A stretch of 64,000 nt of DNA from Salticus scenicus (Eukaryota > Arthropoda > Arachnida > Araneae > Salticidae): the NCBI GenBank assembly GCA_963930645.1, contig OZ005656.1, positions 268,998,993-269,062,992 on the forward strand, in the 5' to 3' direction. Below, piece after piece: positions 46,381 through 58,525 of this stretch. The notes beneath the pieces are model-generated. The model was not told the origin of the DNA and ran no database searches. It was given only the letters and a program-made list of their open reading frames with translations. Each line of letters starts with the position of its first letter. Within the stretch, counting starts at the first letter, position 1. The translations under genes were made by a program, and so were the position numbers.

Positions 46381-46691
46381 CCATAGCCTCCTTAACTAGA
46401 TGCCTGTCGCGTAGCTAGGAAACTATGCAACAGTTGAAGCGGTAGACAGCGCCACCTGGTACAGATTGCAACAGCCACCAAAAACTTTTAAAAGTGGGAT
46501 ATGATATATATATAAAAGGCGAATAGAAGCGAAGAAACGTCGATTTTTTATATTATGTATCACTTCTTTAAATTATTGGTGACAGTTGAATAAAAAAGTC
46601 CCATAATCTGTACTAGGTGGCGCTGTCTACCGCTTCAACTGTTGCCTGGTTTCCGAGCTACGCGACAGGCATCTAATTAAGGAGGCTATGG
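46381..46691. mobile_element. Fold-back MITE with ~95-bp arms
   Basis: CCATAGCCTCCTTAACTAGA begins the left arm and its inverse ends the right arm. The arms (about 46381-46475 and 46608-46691) share GCCTGTCGCGTAGCT, CAACAGTTGAAGCGGTAGAC and AGCGCCACCT. The flank reads GCCTTAC on both sides if the ends are taken one base in, or CCTTA otherwise, so the target duplication is 7 or 5 bp. GC content is well above the surroundings. No coding capacity. Confidence 0.88.
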
Positions 46692-46697
46692 CCTTAC

Positions 46698-47094
46698 TCA
46701 ATCATATTACTTGATCAAAAGGGACGCTATTTCAAAAGTCAAGTATTTTATCTTACATTTATTTAAACGTTTGTTAAAAATTTTAATGTATTCTCGATTT
46801 TAATGTTTCAAAAAAAAATGATAATATGAAGCTGAGGTGTTACAAGATGCAAAATTTTTAAAACGAAGCGATTTTCACAATTAGTAAAAGTATGTTTTTG
46901 CCATCAAGGGCAAGTTTTCAGTGACGAAAATAGCTAAGACAGCAATGAAAGTGACAAAAATAAAAGAAAGAAAAATGGTATTTTGAAAATGTGTTTTTCG
47001 AGTATTGACACACTTAATGGAACTAAGTGGCACTACGTGCTCTGTGGCACAATTTGTTGCAGAAATTACTCATTACCTAATGTTTTGTTTTTCT

Positions 47095-47131
<37 letters not shown>

Positions 47132-48100
47132 TTCCTTTTTTTTATTCCTTTTTCATACATTCTAAAAATTCACTACCTTTAAAACGAATCTTGTTTATCT
47201 AAAACTAGTTTTAAGATTTTAATATTCCGTTTTGAAACTTATAATGTACGAAAAATGCAATTAGTTAATTTTTTGCCAACTAACAACAGAAAATTTAAAA
47301 ATTATTCAAAAACTAGCTTTCAGTAATAATATGGCATGGTGAACATACATCAGTTTCGAAACATTTCTGAAAATTTTAAGGAAATTAGAGGACAGGTAGA
47401 CAAATAAATAGATAAGTCATAATTACCAGTCATAATAGATTAGTCATAATCAATTTACTTTGCCGGAAAATGTTACAAAAGAATAACACAACTGAAAACG
47501 TACTTCCAGTAATTTCCAATTATATCCTCTAACGTATCTAAATATTTTTGCGTGGCCCTGTAAACCACTTATTGAAACTAATCGTACCATATTCAATAGA
47601 AAATATTATATTGTGTATACGAATAATACATATTAATTTTTTTTTTCTTATGTAGTACAAAGGCAATAAAATATGCTTTTATGCCTCTTATAGAACACTA
47701 GCAGGCTACGCCGGCTTCGCTGGTCACTAAATTTCAATGAATTTCCAAAAGAATTGAATCACTATTTATTTCTTATATCACATTTTGGTCCTTGTAACAT
47801 AATAGAAAATTCCTTTTAAGGTCAAAAAGTCAAAACAACACATTGCAAATTAAATTAAATAAAACATTTCTTCCGTTTTGTACTCGTTTTGCAACAATGC
47901 TCTCTGGTCTTATGTGAATGATTCTCAGGAATGAATCAACAATTGTTTACAAATTTAATGGATTATGCATGGGAAATAAGTACGCTGTAATTTAAAAATT
48001 GCAGCTCTTAGAACTTCAAAACTGATCATTCTTAAAAAGTTATTCATTATTCTTTAATATTAGACTGTTTTTTGTTTAATATTAGACTTATTTTAAAAGA
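46698..48100. other. AT-rich stretch without recognised element
   Basis: T-run 47097-47130. ACTAGCAGGCTACGCCGG at about 47697 resembles ACTAGTCGGCCTACGCCCG at 61.9 kb, possibly the same repeat terminus. Nothing else recognised. Confidence 0.4.
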
Positions 48101-48660
48101 AAAGCAATCGAATGACATCGCGTTGTGAAACTTTGCGACGTACTATCTTTAAATCTAATAACTTGATGTATATAATGTCCTCAGAAAAATTGAACAGTTT
48201 TTAGAACTCTTTTAAAAAAGTATAACATCTATGCAGTATCTTTTTAAAAAAATCATTGGTTTTTACTTAAAAAATGGCCAACCTTCATCAAAAGCAATTG
48301 AATGATATTGCGTTGTGAAAATTTGCAACGTAATATCTTTAAATCTAATAACTTGATGTATACAATGTACTCAGAGTAAATGAACAGTTTTTAGAGATCT
48401 TTTAAAAAAGTATAACATCTATGCAGTATCTTTTTTAAAAAATCATCGGTTTTTACTTAAAAAATGGCCAACCTTCATCAAAAGCAATTGAATGATATTG
48501 CGTTGTGAAAATTTGCAACGTAATATCTTTAAATCTAATAACTTGATGTATACAATGTACTCAGAATAAATGAACAGTTTTTAGAGATCTTTTAAAAAAG
48601 TATAACATCTATGCAGTATCTTTTTTAAAAAATCATCGGTGTTTACTAAAAAAAAATGGC
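48101..48660 (+). repeat. Three tandem copies of a 190-bp unit
   Basis: The word AAAGCAATYGAATGAYATYG begins at 48101, 48291 and 48481, exactly 190 bp apart. Units 2 and 3 are nearly identical; unit 1 is more diverged. Each carries TCTTTAAATCTAATAACTTG and ATGCAGTATCTTTTT. The array leads into a segment (48760-48835) with CTTGGGTGTCTCCTGTACAC, whose inverse occurs at 49.6 kb, so it may be the central array of another Helentron-like family. Confidence 0.9.
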
Positions 48661-49384
48661 CGACTTTCATCACCAAAGTAGTTAGTCTAGACCAATCAAA
48701 AATAAGAGTAGACCGCCCGGATGTGTTCCGCCGACAAACTCTTTGCTTTACTTATATAGATAATGAATTGAAATTCCCTTGGGTGTCTCCTGTACACAAA
48801 CTACATTTATGTAACTTATACCACATTCAATAAAGAACAGGCTAAAATGAATTTGAAAAATATATTCCATTTTGAAGACATTCTAAAAGTATTTACGGAA
48901 GTTAAAGCGCGACCAGACTAATTGATGTCATAAACACTTTTTAGAAAAAAGTTTAAAATGCAAAAATTTGAGCAATCTTAAGCATTGAAAAGTAATGAGA
49001 TATGTCGGTTTTTAAGTAGTTTTTTATTTCACTCAAAAATGTTTTAAGAATATAATATTTTACGTTTGAAGTTTTGAAGACTAACAATTCTGGTCCTTCG
49101 GAAATATAAAGGGACATTATATTCTTAACATAGAAATCTATGAAGATACTTTTTTTTCTTCATTTCTGAAAAAAAAGAAACGCAGGTTCCTTTCGCCGGT
49201 AGCAGAGAAATTAATTTAATGCTCTAAAGCATCTAAAAAGTCGAACCAAGTTTATTTATATCAGATTGAGTATTGCTTTAATGGATTTAAGATTTAAGAG
49301 GTGCAATTAAAATCTTTTTGAAAAATAATGAATTTTTAGTAAAAAAAAATAATAAATTCTAAAGATTTTTTTCTGAGTGCATAT

Positions 49385-49690
49385 CCAAAATTCATGTCCA
49401 GATTTTGTCAAAATTTGGACTTTTGTTGTCATCTGTATTTTAACGCTTTTCAAGAAAATGGAAAAATGTTTATGACTTCGGTTTGTCTGTCTGTCCGCGC
49501 ACGCTCTGTCTTCAGTAAATATTCTTGGAGTTTCTTCAAACTGATATATGTTATTCAAGTTCAGTGTGACATGTTCTCTGTTAAAAATGGTGTAAGTAGC
49601 ATCGCAAGTTTGTGTACAGGGACACCCAAGAGAATTTCCTTGCATAGCGTTTGATGAGAGGTATTTCAATAAAGCTTCTTTAAATACCTT
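49385..49690 (+). mobile_element. Helentron-like 5' block fragment, family G
   Basis: GATTTTGTCAAAATTTGGAC, TTTAACGCTTTTCAAGAA and GGTTTGTCTGTCTGTCCGC follow the block-plus-simple-repeat order of the other families. They lead into a segment with GTGTACAGGGACACCCAAG. The minus-strand 163-codon frame that spans it is a by-product of the repeat and lacks any domain signature. Confidence 0.45.
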
Positions 49691-49699
49691 TGTATTGCT

Positions 49700-50400
49700 A
49701 AATACATAATGAAAATAATATTTAATATTCGTATGCATATAAATATGTTTTCTGTAGAACGTAGTACGATTAGCATTAAAGTTTACAGGGCAACGCACAA
49801 ATGTTCGTTATGCGTCAGGCGATAATTGGAAATTGATAGAATTGAATTTTCAATTGCGTTAAGTGTTTTTAACAATATCCAGCAATGCATAAGATGATAA
49901 CAACTTCCTTTAGCCATTTGTCTATTTAGAAAATGCGTAGGAATTAATATGTGTTATTTAAGCTCAATATAGTATGTTCTCTTGTGAAAATGGTATACAT
50001 AGCGAAACTGCATTTGTGTAAAGGTTACCCACAAAAGATTTCTGATTAACTTCCATTAAAAAGTTTTGTTTAAAACGTATATCAATATCTTTACAAATGT
50101 ACACACTTTAACGAATTAATATGATACATAATTTTTTTTCCCTGTCGAATAAAGTCTTAGTAGTGTAGTTTACCAGACCTTACAAAATTGTTCGTATTTC
50201 ATATATACATGCTATGCGATATAAATGGGAATTTATCTGCATTTTCAATGTTATGAGAGTACATTTAGTAGACTATAGCGTAGATGGACATGTTTTAAAC
50301 CATATACAAATCTAAGCAAACGTAATCTTTTAATTCCTTTTCTTTAGAAATAAAGCTATAAAAATTCTTTTAAGATATCCCTTTATCCATATAGCTAAAG

Positions 50401-50436
<36 letters not shown>

Positions 50437-51421
50437 TTTCTGTTTTGGAACAATGCACTGGATTAAACAAATGCAATCTACTGCATACTTTTATATTTAA
50501 AAGTAAATAGCCATAAATGTATTTCTTGAAAGCATTCTACCTTCATAATAAAATCGAACTATATTTTAAGGCTCTCATTACGGAGTTAAAATGCATAGCA
50601 GGCATGCGGAGTTAAAATGCATAAACAATATAACAGTAGGTACAGTTGGAAATTGTTTAAAATTTATGCCAACCGTATGATTTTTCTTGATTTTTCTATG
50701 TACCGACTGTCTTCTGTTGTATTTAGGTCGACTCTATCCAAGCTGTAAAAATGTTTATTACATAAGCCTAACAATATGTGTAATTAATTGATGATAAGAT
50801 TACTTATTATTTTCTTCTATATAGGCATTGAATTACTCAAAAATTTCGATTTCTGATTTTCGATGGATTTACACGTTTTCAGTTAGCCTGAATACAATTT
50901 GACCATTTATAGAAAATGGCTCTCTGTCTCTCTCTTTGTGTATATATCACAAATTTTGTGAACGCTGTATCTCACGAACTAATGGACGAAATCTAATTAA
51001 ACTTGCTATTTAATCGAACTATAACCTAAACTGGTACTAACTACCTTTGGATGCAAATCACTGAACAAGTGGCGTTATCATCCCATTTTTCCATATTTTT
51101 TACTATGCCAATATATTACAAAATTTCATATAAATGTATATAATAAAAATTATTTTAAACTTTTCATTGTCGAATTAAAAGGAAAATATTTGTAACAGAG
51201 AATTCAACCAGACTTTTATTTATTTATTGTACATTTTAAGGCATTGTCCCACCCCCTGGGGAGAAGTACAGCTAGGGGTGTGAAAATTTCCAATATAAAT
51301 ATGTTTCAAAAGTACTCGTCCATAACTTTAAAACAAATGGTTGGACCACAGCTCTGTATTAATTTGAAAAAAAGTTATCAATTTTTTTTTTTTTTTACAT
51401 TTTTAGCAAAAAAAAAAAAAA
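49700..51421. other. AT-rich stretch with Helentron-like traces
   Basis: A TA repeat lies at about 50407-50433. A 5' block (GATTTACACGTTTTCAGTTAG, then CTCTGTCTCTCTCTTTGTG) is at about 50805-51010. No complete element or coding signal was recognised. Confidence 0.4.
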
Positions 51422-52741
51422 CTAGTTGGCATAGGTGCACTCTGCTCAGTTCCCCATCATATATATGTTCTCATAAATTTCTAGTGCGAGACATATTATA
51501 ATCATGTTAAAAGAAATGAATTTGACCAAAGCTTGATACAGTGACAGAATGAAATCCCCGCCTAATAGGCTATCCATCGTTCACTTCGATATATTTATCT
51601 CATTCTAATCTATTAATTTATTTTTATCAGGGTCGATTCCGTTGTTTAGTTTCCATGCTACTGTTTCCAATGCAATAATCCTCAAAATTCATATTTATAT
51701 GAAAAATTTACAATTTCGATATGTTGATAAAATCGTAAATTACGAATAATTTACGAAATTTTCCTATTAGAATATTTGTATTCAATCATGTTCAAACAAA
51801 TATCATAAATGTAATTTTGAAGTTGTCTAATGTATTTATGATCCCAAAATGGAAGTTTATGCTCAATTTTGCCTTATTCCGACATGTTAAGTAAATCGTA
51901 AATTCCAAATAACTTACGAATTTTTTAAAATGGAGAAATCATAGTCTGTGATATTCATGCCAGTATCCTAAATAATATTTCGAAAGTGGTTTGACATCTT
52001 TACGATGAAAATATCCCTCAAGATTGACGTTTATGTGAAATTTTGCTCTATTCTGCCATGTTAAGAAATTCGTAAATTTCCAGTAACTTACGAAATTTTA
52101 CGAAAATTCATAGTCATTAATATTCATGCCAGTGTCCTAAATAATATTTTAATAGTAGTCTGACATCTTTACGATGAAAATATCTCTGAAAATTGACGTT
52201 TATGTGAAATTTTGCCCTATACTGCCATGTTAAGAAATTCGTAAATTTCCAATAATTTGCGAAATTGTTAAAGTAGCACATTTATAGTTACTGATGTTCA
52301 TTCCGGCATCAAAACGGATATTTTAAAACCGGTCTGACATTTTTACAGTAAAAACTTTCCATTTAATGCACGTTTAAGTGAATTTTTGTCCTATTCTCCC
52401 ATGTTAAGAAAATTGTAAATTTCTAATAACTTACGAAGTTTTTTAATTCGAATGTTCCAAATGAATAGGGTTCTTGCCAGTATTGAAAGTAATATTTTAA
52501 AACTGATCTGACCTCTCTGCGATTATTTGTTCGTGAGATATCGTGTAAACAGGCTAACAAACTAACGGACTAAAACACTAACGGACTGACCCACTAACAG
52601 ACACCTCACAGACAGACACCATACAAATTTTGTCATTTTCGGATTCCTCACATCTGAAAAGGTATAAAAAAGTCAAAAAACCGAGGTCGAAATTTTTCAC
52701 GATTACGTAAGTTCTCCATACCTATAGTATGATGGGGTACT
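51422..52741 (-). mobile_element. Family B Helentron-like element, left arm of palindrome
   Basis: On the minus strand it starts AGTACCCCATCATA (52741-52728), part of a hairpin with TATGG, then a block with CCGAGGTCG (read as CGACCTCGG), a TGTCTG/GTTAGT simple repeat (about 52620-52540) and CACGATATCTCACGAAC. About four central repeats follow (anchor TTAAG at 52404, 52230, 52061 and 51887; spacing 174, 169, 174). It ends AGTTGGCATAG-type sequence with CTAG at 51425-51422, next to an A-run. The outer subTIR TATGATGGGGAACT is near 51458-51445. Length 1.32 kb. Confidence 0.8.
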
Positions 52742-52891
52742 AAAAAAAATATTTTTAAAGATTTTTTTTGTATAGATATATATATATTTGGAAGGGTGTA
52801 TGTGTGTACATACATATTTTTTATTGCATGAATTTGTATAGGAAAATATACAAGTTTTGTGATGCCACAAGCCACAACATATTAGTTTTTT
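52742..52891. other. Palindrome spacer with a family C 3' end
   Basis: The 150-bp spacer between the two family B copies starts with an A/T-rich microsatellite-like stretch. From about 52830 it matches the 3' end of family C (GAATTTGTATAGGAAAATAT, a TTGTG...CACAA hairpin, GCCACAACATATTAG) and ends in T6. The right copy begins immediately after this end. Confidence 0.65.
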
Positions 52892-54224
52892 AGTTCCCCA
52901 TCATACTATAGGTATGGGGAACTTAGGTAATCGTGAAAAATTTCGACCTCGGTTTTTTGACGTTTTTATATGTTTTCAAGTGTGGGGAATCCGAAAATGA
53001 CAAAATTTGTATGGTGCCTGTCTGTAGGGTGTCTGTTAGTGGGTTAGTCTGTTAGTGTGTTAGTCCGTTAGTTTGTTAGTCTGTTTACACGATATCTCAA
53101 GAACAAATGGTCGCAGAGAGATCAGATCAGTTTTAAAATGTTACTTTCGATACTGGCAAGATCCCTATTCATTTGCAACATTCGAATTAAAAAACTTCGT
53201 AAGTTATTAGAAATTTACGATTTTCTTAACATGGGAGAATAGGACAAAAATTCACTTAATACACGCATTAAATGGAAACTTTTTACTGTAAAAATGTCAG
53301 ACCAGGTTTAAAAATATCAGTTTTGATGCCGGAATGAACATCAGTAACTATAAATATGCTACTTTGAAAGTGTCGCAAGTTATTGGAAATTTACGAATTT
53401 CTTAACATGGCAGTACAGGGCAAAATTTCACATAAACATCAATTTTGAGAGATATTTTTTTTATCGTAAAGATGCCAGACTACTTTTGAAATATTATTTA
53501 GAACACTGACATGAATATTAATGACTATGAATTTTCCAATATAAAAATTTCGTAAGCTATTGGAAACTTACGAATTTCTTAACATGGCAGAATAGAGCAA
53601 AATTTCACATAAACGTCAATCTTGAGGGATATTTTCATCGTAAAGATGTCGAACAACTTTTTAAATATTATTTTGGATACTACTGGCATGAATATCATAG
53701 ACTATGATTTTTCCAATTTAAAAAAGCCGTAAGTTATTTGGAATTTACGATTTACTTAACATGTCAGAATAAGGCAAAATTGAGCATAAACTTCCATTTT
53801 GAGGATCATAAATACATTAGACAACTTCAAAATTACATTTATGATATTGGTTTGAACATGATTGAATACAAATATTCTAATAGGAAAATTTCGTAAATTA
53901 TTCGTAATTTACGATTTTATCAACATAACGAAATTGTAAATTTTTCATATAAATCTGAATTTTGAGGTTTATTGTATTGGAAATAGCAGCATGAAAACTA
54001 AACAACGGAATTGACCCCGATAAAATAAATTAATAGATTAGAATGAGGTAAATATATCGAAGTGAACGGTGGATAGCCTAATAGGCGGGGATTTCGTTCT
54101 GTCACTGTATCAAGCTTCGGTCAAATTCATTTCTTTTAACATGATTATAATATGTCTCGCACTAGAAATTTATGAGAACATAAATATGATGGGGAACTGA
54201 ACAGAGTCCACCTATGCCAACTAG
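52892..54224 (+). mobile_element. Family B Helentron-like element, right arm of palindrome
   Basis: 5' subTIR AGTTCCCCATCATA (52892-52905) folds with ATGGGGAACT. A block with TTTCGACCTCGG, a simple repeat of GTTAGT/TGTCTG words (about 53010-53085), ACACGATATCTCAAGAAC and about four ~170-bp central repeats follow. The 3' subTIR TATGATGGGGAACT (54185-54198) is the exact inverse of the 5' one. It ends CCAACTAG (54217-54224) before a T19 run. By eye it is over 90% identical to the inverted copy at 51422-52741. Confidence 0.82.
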
Positions 54225-54242
54225 TTTTTTTTTTTTTTTTTT

Positions 54243-55893
54243 TCCCTCACGGCCTATTGCATACATTTTACACTGAGTATGGTAAGTTATCTATCTTACA
54301 CTTCATGTAGCAGCTTGGGGGCATTAAACTAATAAAAGTATATTATTAAAAACAAATATATATATATATATATAAATTTACTTATTTATGACTAATTATA
54401 CATTTAATAATTACTTTAAAAAATAAACAGTATTCTGTTGCATTTTTACACGAACAGTGTAAACAAATTGTTTTAAAAAACACTTCTTAAAAATTCTTAA
54501 CAGTTAAAAAAGATTATTTAATTTAAAAAAAAAAACAAAAAAAAAAACGAACAGTTTATTTTTATTGTCATCTAAGCAAAATATAAACTTATATTTCCCG
54601 AATTCTAAACATTTTCAAGACATTCATCTATTTAAACACACAAACACACTAAACGATACTTTTACTTGTACATACAATGTAACAAAAACGTATAAATTAA
54701 TTATAAAACTGTTCATTATACTAAAAACTCTAACAAATTAAACATAAATAAGCAATATCACCTAAATTACGATTTGTCGCCTATTTTTGTTACATCTTAA
54801 TATTTTGTTTAAACTCAAATTTTAATTGGTGCAGTGCATGCTGCCAAAACCAAAGACAGGTGTTAATTTATCTTTGTCTTTTCCATTCAAAATGTTTTTT
54901 ACTTCTTAGCGAGCTGTGTTTTTATTGACGCCTTCATTTCGAGTTGTATATTTTTAGCGATTTCAATGGGATCGTCACTCTTATAGCTGTCTTTTGAAAG
55001 GATACTAATTTAAAGGCGTTTTGTGCTTGGAAAAAGTCCAAGCATTAATTAACCTTAATATATATTCAAATATAACATTTTATTAATTTTAATTTTCACT
55101 AAATACTGCTCGAACTGCTTCTTGATGTTTAGCACGACAGGTCGTACTATTCCTTACAGACAGTGAGTTTGCTATCGCGTTACCAAGTTTTATTTATCAC
55201 CTTAAATGAACGTGCAAACATTTTTGTTTTTATTTAAATATATAAAGCTGAAAATTTGTCATTCTATCTGTCCGGATTATTGGATTTTATCAAAAATTGG
55301 TACACTTTTTAATCAGGACAAAATCTAGTTAACGTCGTATCTTTTAGTTCAATCGGATAATTGGTTCAAAATATATTAAACATTAACCGCAATTTAACTT
55401 TAAAATTATTTATATATATATATATGCCAAATGTAAATAAATAAGTAAATACATTTCTTTTTATGTCGAAGAAAAAAAAAGAACATGCAAACATTAAAAA
55501 AAAAAAAAAAAAAAAAAATTAAATTGAGAGAAATAGTGCTAAAGAAATGAAACAGCTTCAGTACAGAATATAGGACCCCTTGGCAAAATTTGAGATTTGA
55601 AACCGAAGTAGCTCGGACGTTTCTCGCCAAGATCTGTATTTACGCAATTGCGATAGCTATTTTAATTTACATCCAAATTGACAACAAAAATTGAAAATCC
55701 GCTAAGGGACTCCTACGCTAAATCTATACCAAACAAAGCTTAAGAAATGAATATATTAATCGATAATACGGAATAAAATATAATTACTGAATGCCTCTGT
55801 ATGGAAGAATAGATTAAAGTAAGTCTTGTCGTAGTAAATTAAATTCTGTGTTTTGTGCAGAATTTTATATCTATTACTTACAAAACAAAAATA

Positions 55894-55931
<38 letters not shown>

Positions 55932-58290
55932 AAGCCACTTTTCACTATTAGTTTGAAGTAGCAATTTTCGTTATATTTTCGGTATATACGCCAATCATAT
56001 TTACCGCATTGATTTCTAGAAATCAAATGATTTAGACATGAATTCGTATTTCGATTGGTTAATTAACATAACGCTTCACAGCGCCAAAATGCAAAGTTAT
56101 TGGTCAAAATAATAAGAAATATCTACATGAAAGTGCTAAAATTTCATTAAAAAAAGTCGCTATTATGGCCCTGGATATGTTAAGTAGTATGATGGGGATA
56201 ATAAACAGAGAAAGCAACTGCATGAAAATTTCACAGACAGCTAGTTTTGATAGGATCCGTGTTATCAACTCACACGGGCCATACAATAGCAGCGACAAAT
56301 TACCACTGTTACGCCACAGATGATTTACGAACATTAAGGGTTAAAAGCCTAAAATTTAAAAGAGATCTCCGTTAAATTTTGCATTTTTAAATTGAATAGA
56401 TAAGCTGATTGTACATTAGCGTACGCCCGACACAGTGCATAGCCTAACTGGGGCATGAATTATAAGCTAAATTAAAAAATTAACTGCCAGTTGGTTTTGT
56501 ATAAGATGGATTCTTCGACATTTACAAGAGTGTTAGTTGTTCTCCCCATGATGGATGTCTGTTATTGTAGTGCCCCATGCCGTTAAGTATTCTACTTTCA
56601 CGCTTTTGTTAGCACAACAGAACCTTGGCGAAACACACAAAATAGGAAGGGTTGGCATTTTCACTCAACGCTGTTAGACAAGGAATTAAAAGAGGCATTT
56701 GTTTGGCTAAATGTGTTTTTATACATTTTGTAGCAAATCTTCTTTTTACTTTGCGACAGTTCTACCCTTTCATATCATGTTGAATAACTATAGACAATGC
56801 GACCAAGAAGACCAATACATTGAAATATATAATATATATATAGAGGGAGAGAGAGAAATCTGTATGAGCCTCACACTTCTTTTTCTACCCTACATTACTG
56901 CTCCAGTAGACGCCGAGAGATTCAGCTCACGAAACTCTTAGAAGGGAGGTGTCATGTTCGATTCTAGGTCACGTTTGTCGGCCTAGTAGTTTGGAATTTT
57001 TTATCTTTTATTTATTTGTTTATTTTTTATTTTTTAAGAAACGCGTGTGAATATGGAATAAAACCCTTTAAATGATCCCCATGGAGCGTATCACATACAG
57101 GCCATAGTTCCTAGTATAAAAATTCAACTTTAGTCCCTACACCACCTAAATCACTAAAAACGTATTATTAGAGTTTAAAGTGTAACATATAAGTACTGTA
57201 TCTGAACATTTCTGGAAAATAACAGTTAAAAACAATTTCAGAAACAGTTTTATTTGACAAAAATAAAACTAGGGGGGGGGGGGGGGGGGGGGGCAACCGC
57301 TTCCCTCAACCTCCGTTTGAATAGTGTAGCTACATTAACAAAACATTTCAATCACCTATTTAATCTTAAAACTAATTTTTAATTATTCAAATAATTGCCT
57401 CCCAAACCACTTTATGAAGTATATCAGACTAATTTAAGTAGCCCTGTATATTATCTATAAATTATATCATACCAAACAATGTACTTAAATTTAGTACAGG
57501 AAAAAAAATCACACCTTAATTTATGAGAAACATGTTTCGTGCGTATAAAAAATGTATGTCCATTTCACTTCGATTAGTGCAGTAGACGGGCTGAAACTTC
57601 GAGGCCCCGGCACCGACTAGCCAATTTATATTTTTGCAATGTATGTTCCGGCCCATCCCGGACAAAAGCAGATAAGATCACGTCCGATCCAAAATTAAAA
57701 AAAAAATAGTTGACATAAATAGTGGGCTTTCCATGTATCTTTAAAAATATTTATATTATTTTACAGTTTTTAGATCGCAAATACGCCGTAAAGTTTCGTG
57801 AAATTAATCAAAATTTGAATTTTTTAGCTTTTTTTTACAAATTGCAGTATTTTGTCTTTTGTAAGTCCAGTTTTACACTTTGCAGAGTAAATGCGCACTG
57901 TGCAGCTCTTCGTTTGTTATGCAATTATAATTTATTACATTAACAACCCAGACTTGACCACTATGAGATTGTTGCTCGTTGAGTTCTACCCTGCCCTTAC
58001 GATCCAAACAACCGTGATGGATTTACAATATTTTCATATTTATAGCGCATTTACGTTTGCATTTATTATATGATTTTAAACAAGTTTATATTTCTGATTA
58101 AGATTGGAAATCGGATATATTACTCATTTTTGGCATTCATAAACGCGAGTATGAAACTGTTATTATAAATCTGCCTCTTGAGTCTTTCCCAAATACATTT
58201 TCTATAGATTCATTGACCGCTTCTCAATCTTTTCAACAGCCTTAATGTGATATGTGAATTTTATGATTTTAAACTATAGTAATTGTTTAG
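54243..58290. other. Long AT-rich stretch with homopolymers
   Basis: TA repeat near 54356-54374; A-run 55495-55518; T-run 55897-55930. A tRNA B-box-like GTTCGATTCT lies at 56956-56965 without a clear A box (possible SINE relic). A modestly GC-rich patch occurs at 57580-57690. No protein-like frame. Confidence 0.4.
57272..57293 (+). repeat. G22 homopolymer
   Basis: Twenty-two consecutive G bases lie in otherwise AT-rich DNA. Such a run could form a G-quadruplex; it may also be a place where read or assembly length is unreliable. Confidence 0.95.
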
Positions 58291-58294
58291 TTTA

Positions 58295-58525
58295 TAGAAG
58301 TAACAAAATATAGTGCGACCACGTTTCCTACGACTAGCAGTGAGGCCGAGTCCAAAAGTTTGGAGGGATGCAAAATTGGCCGAGAGATAGTTATTTGACA
58401 AACATCCAGTTATTCGGTGTTCCCTTATCGCTTGTTTTCTCTCAGTCACCCCTATTTTAACACTGGACTCGTTCAATCCGCATTTGCGCAGAGGCTTCCA
58501 TGGTCGCAAGAAATGTGGTTAAAGA
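58295..58525 (+). repeat. Dispersed ~230-bp repeat, copy 2
   Basis: It matches the reverse complement of 40200-40435 (see that entry). The minus-strand 82-codon frame here is broken in the other copy, so it is not a conserved protein. Confidence 0.7.

Noticed and set aside
49307..49798. 163-codon open frame (minus), the longest in the window
   Set aside because: It runs through Helentron-like block and simple-repeat sequence, has no domain signature, and its homologous segments elsewhere in the window are broken in that frame.
54217..54224. Terminal 3' hairpin for family B comparable to families A, C and D
   Set aside because: The sequence between the 3' subTIR and CTAG gives only 3-4 bp stems with mismatches; I could not support a hairpin there.
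58261..58509. 82-codon frame (minus) as a gene
   Set aside because: It overlaps a dispersed repeat whose other copy at 40.2 kb does not keep the frame.
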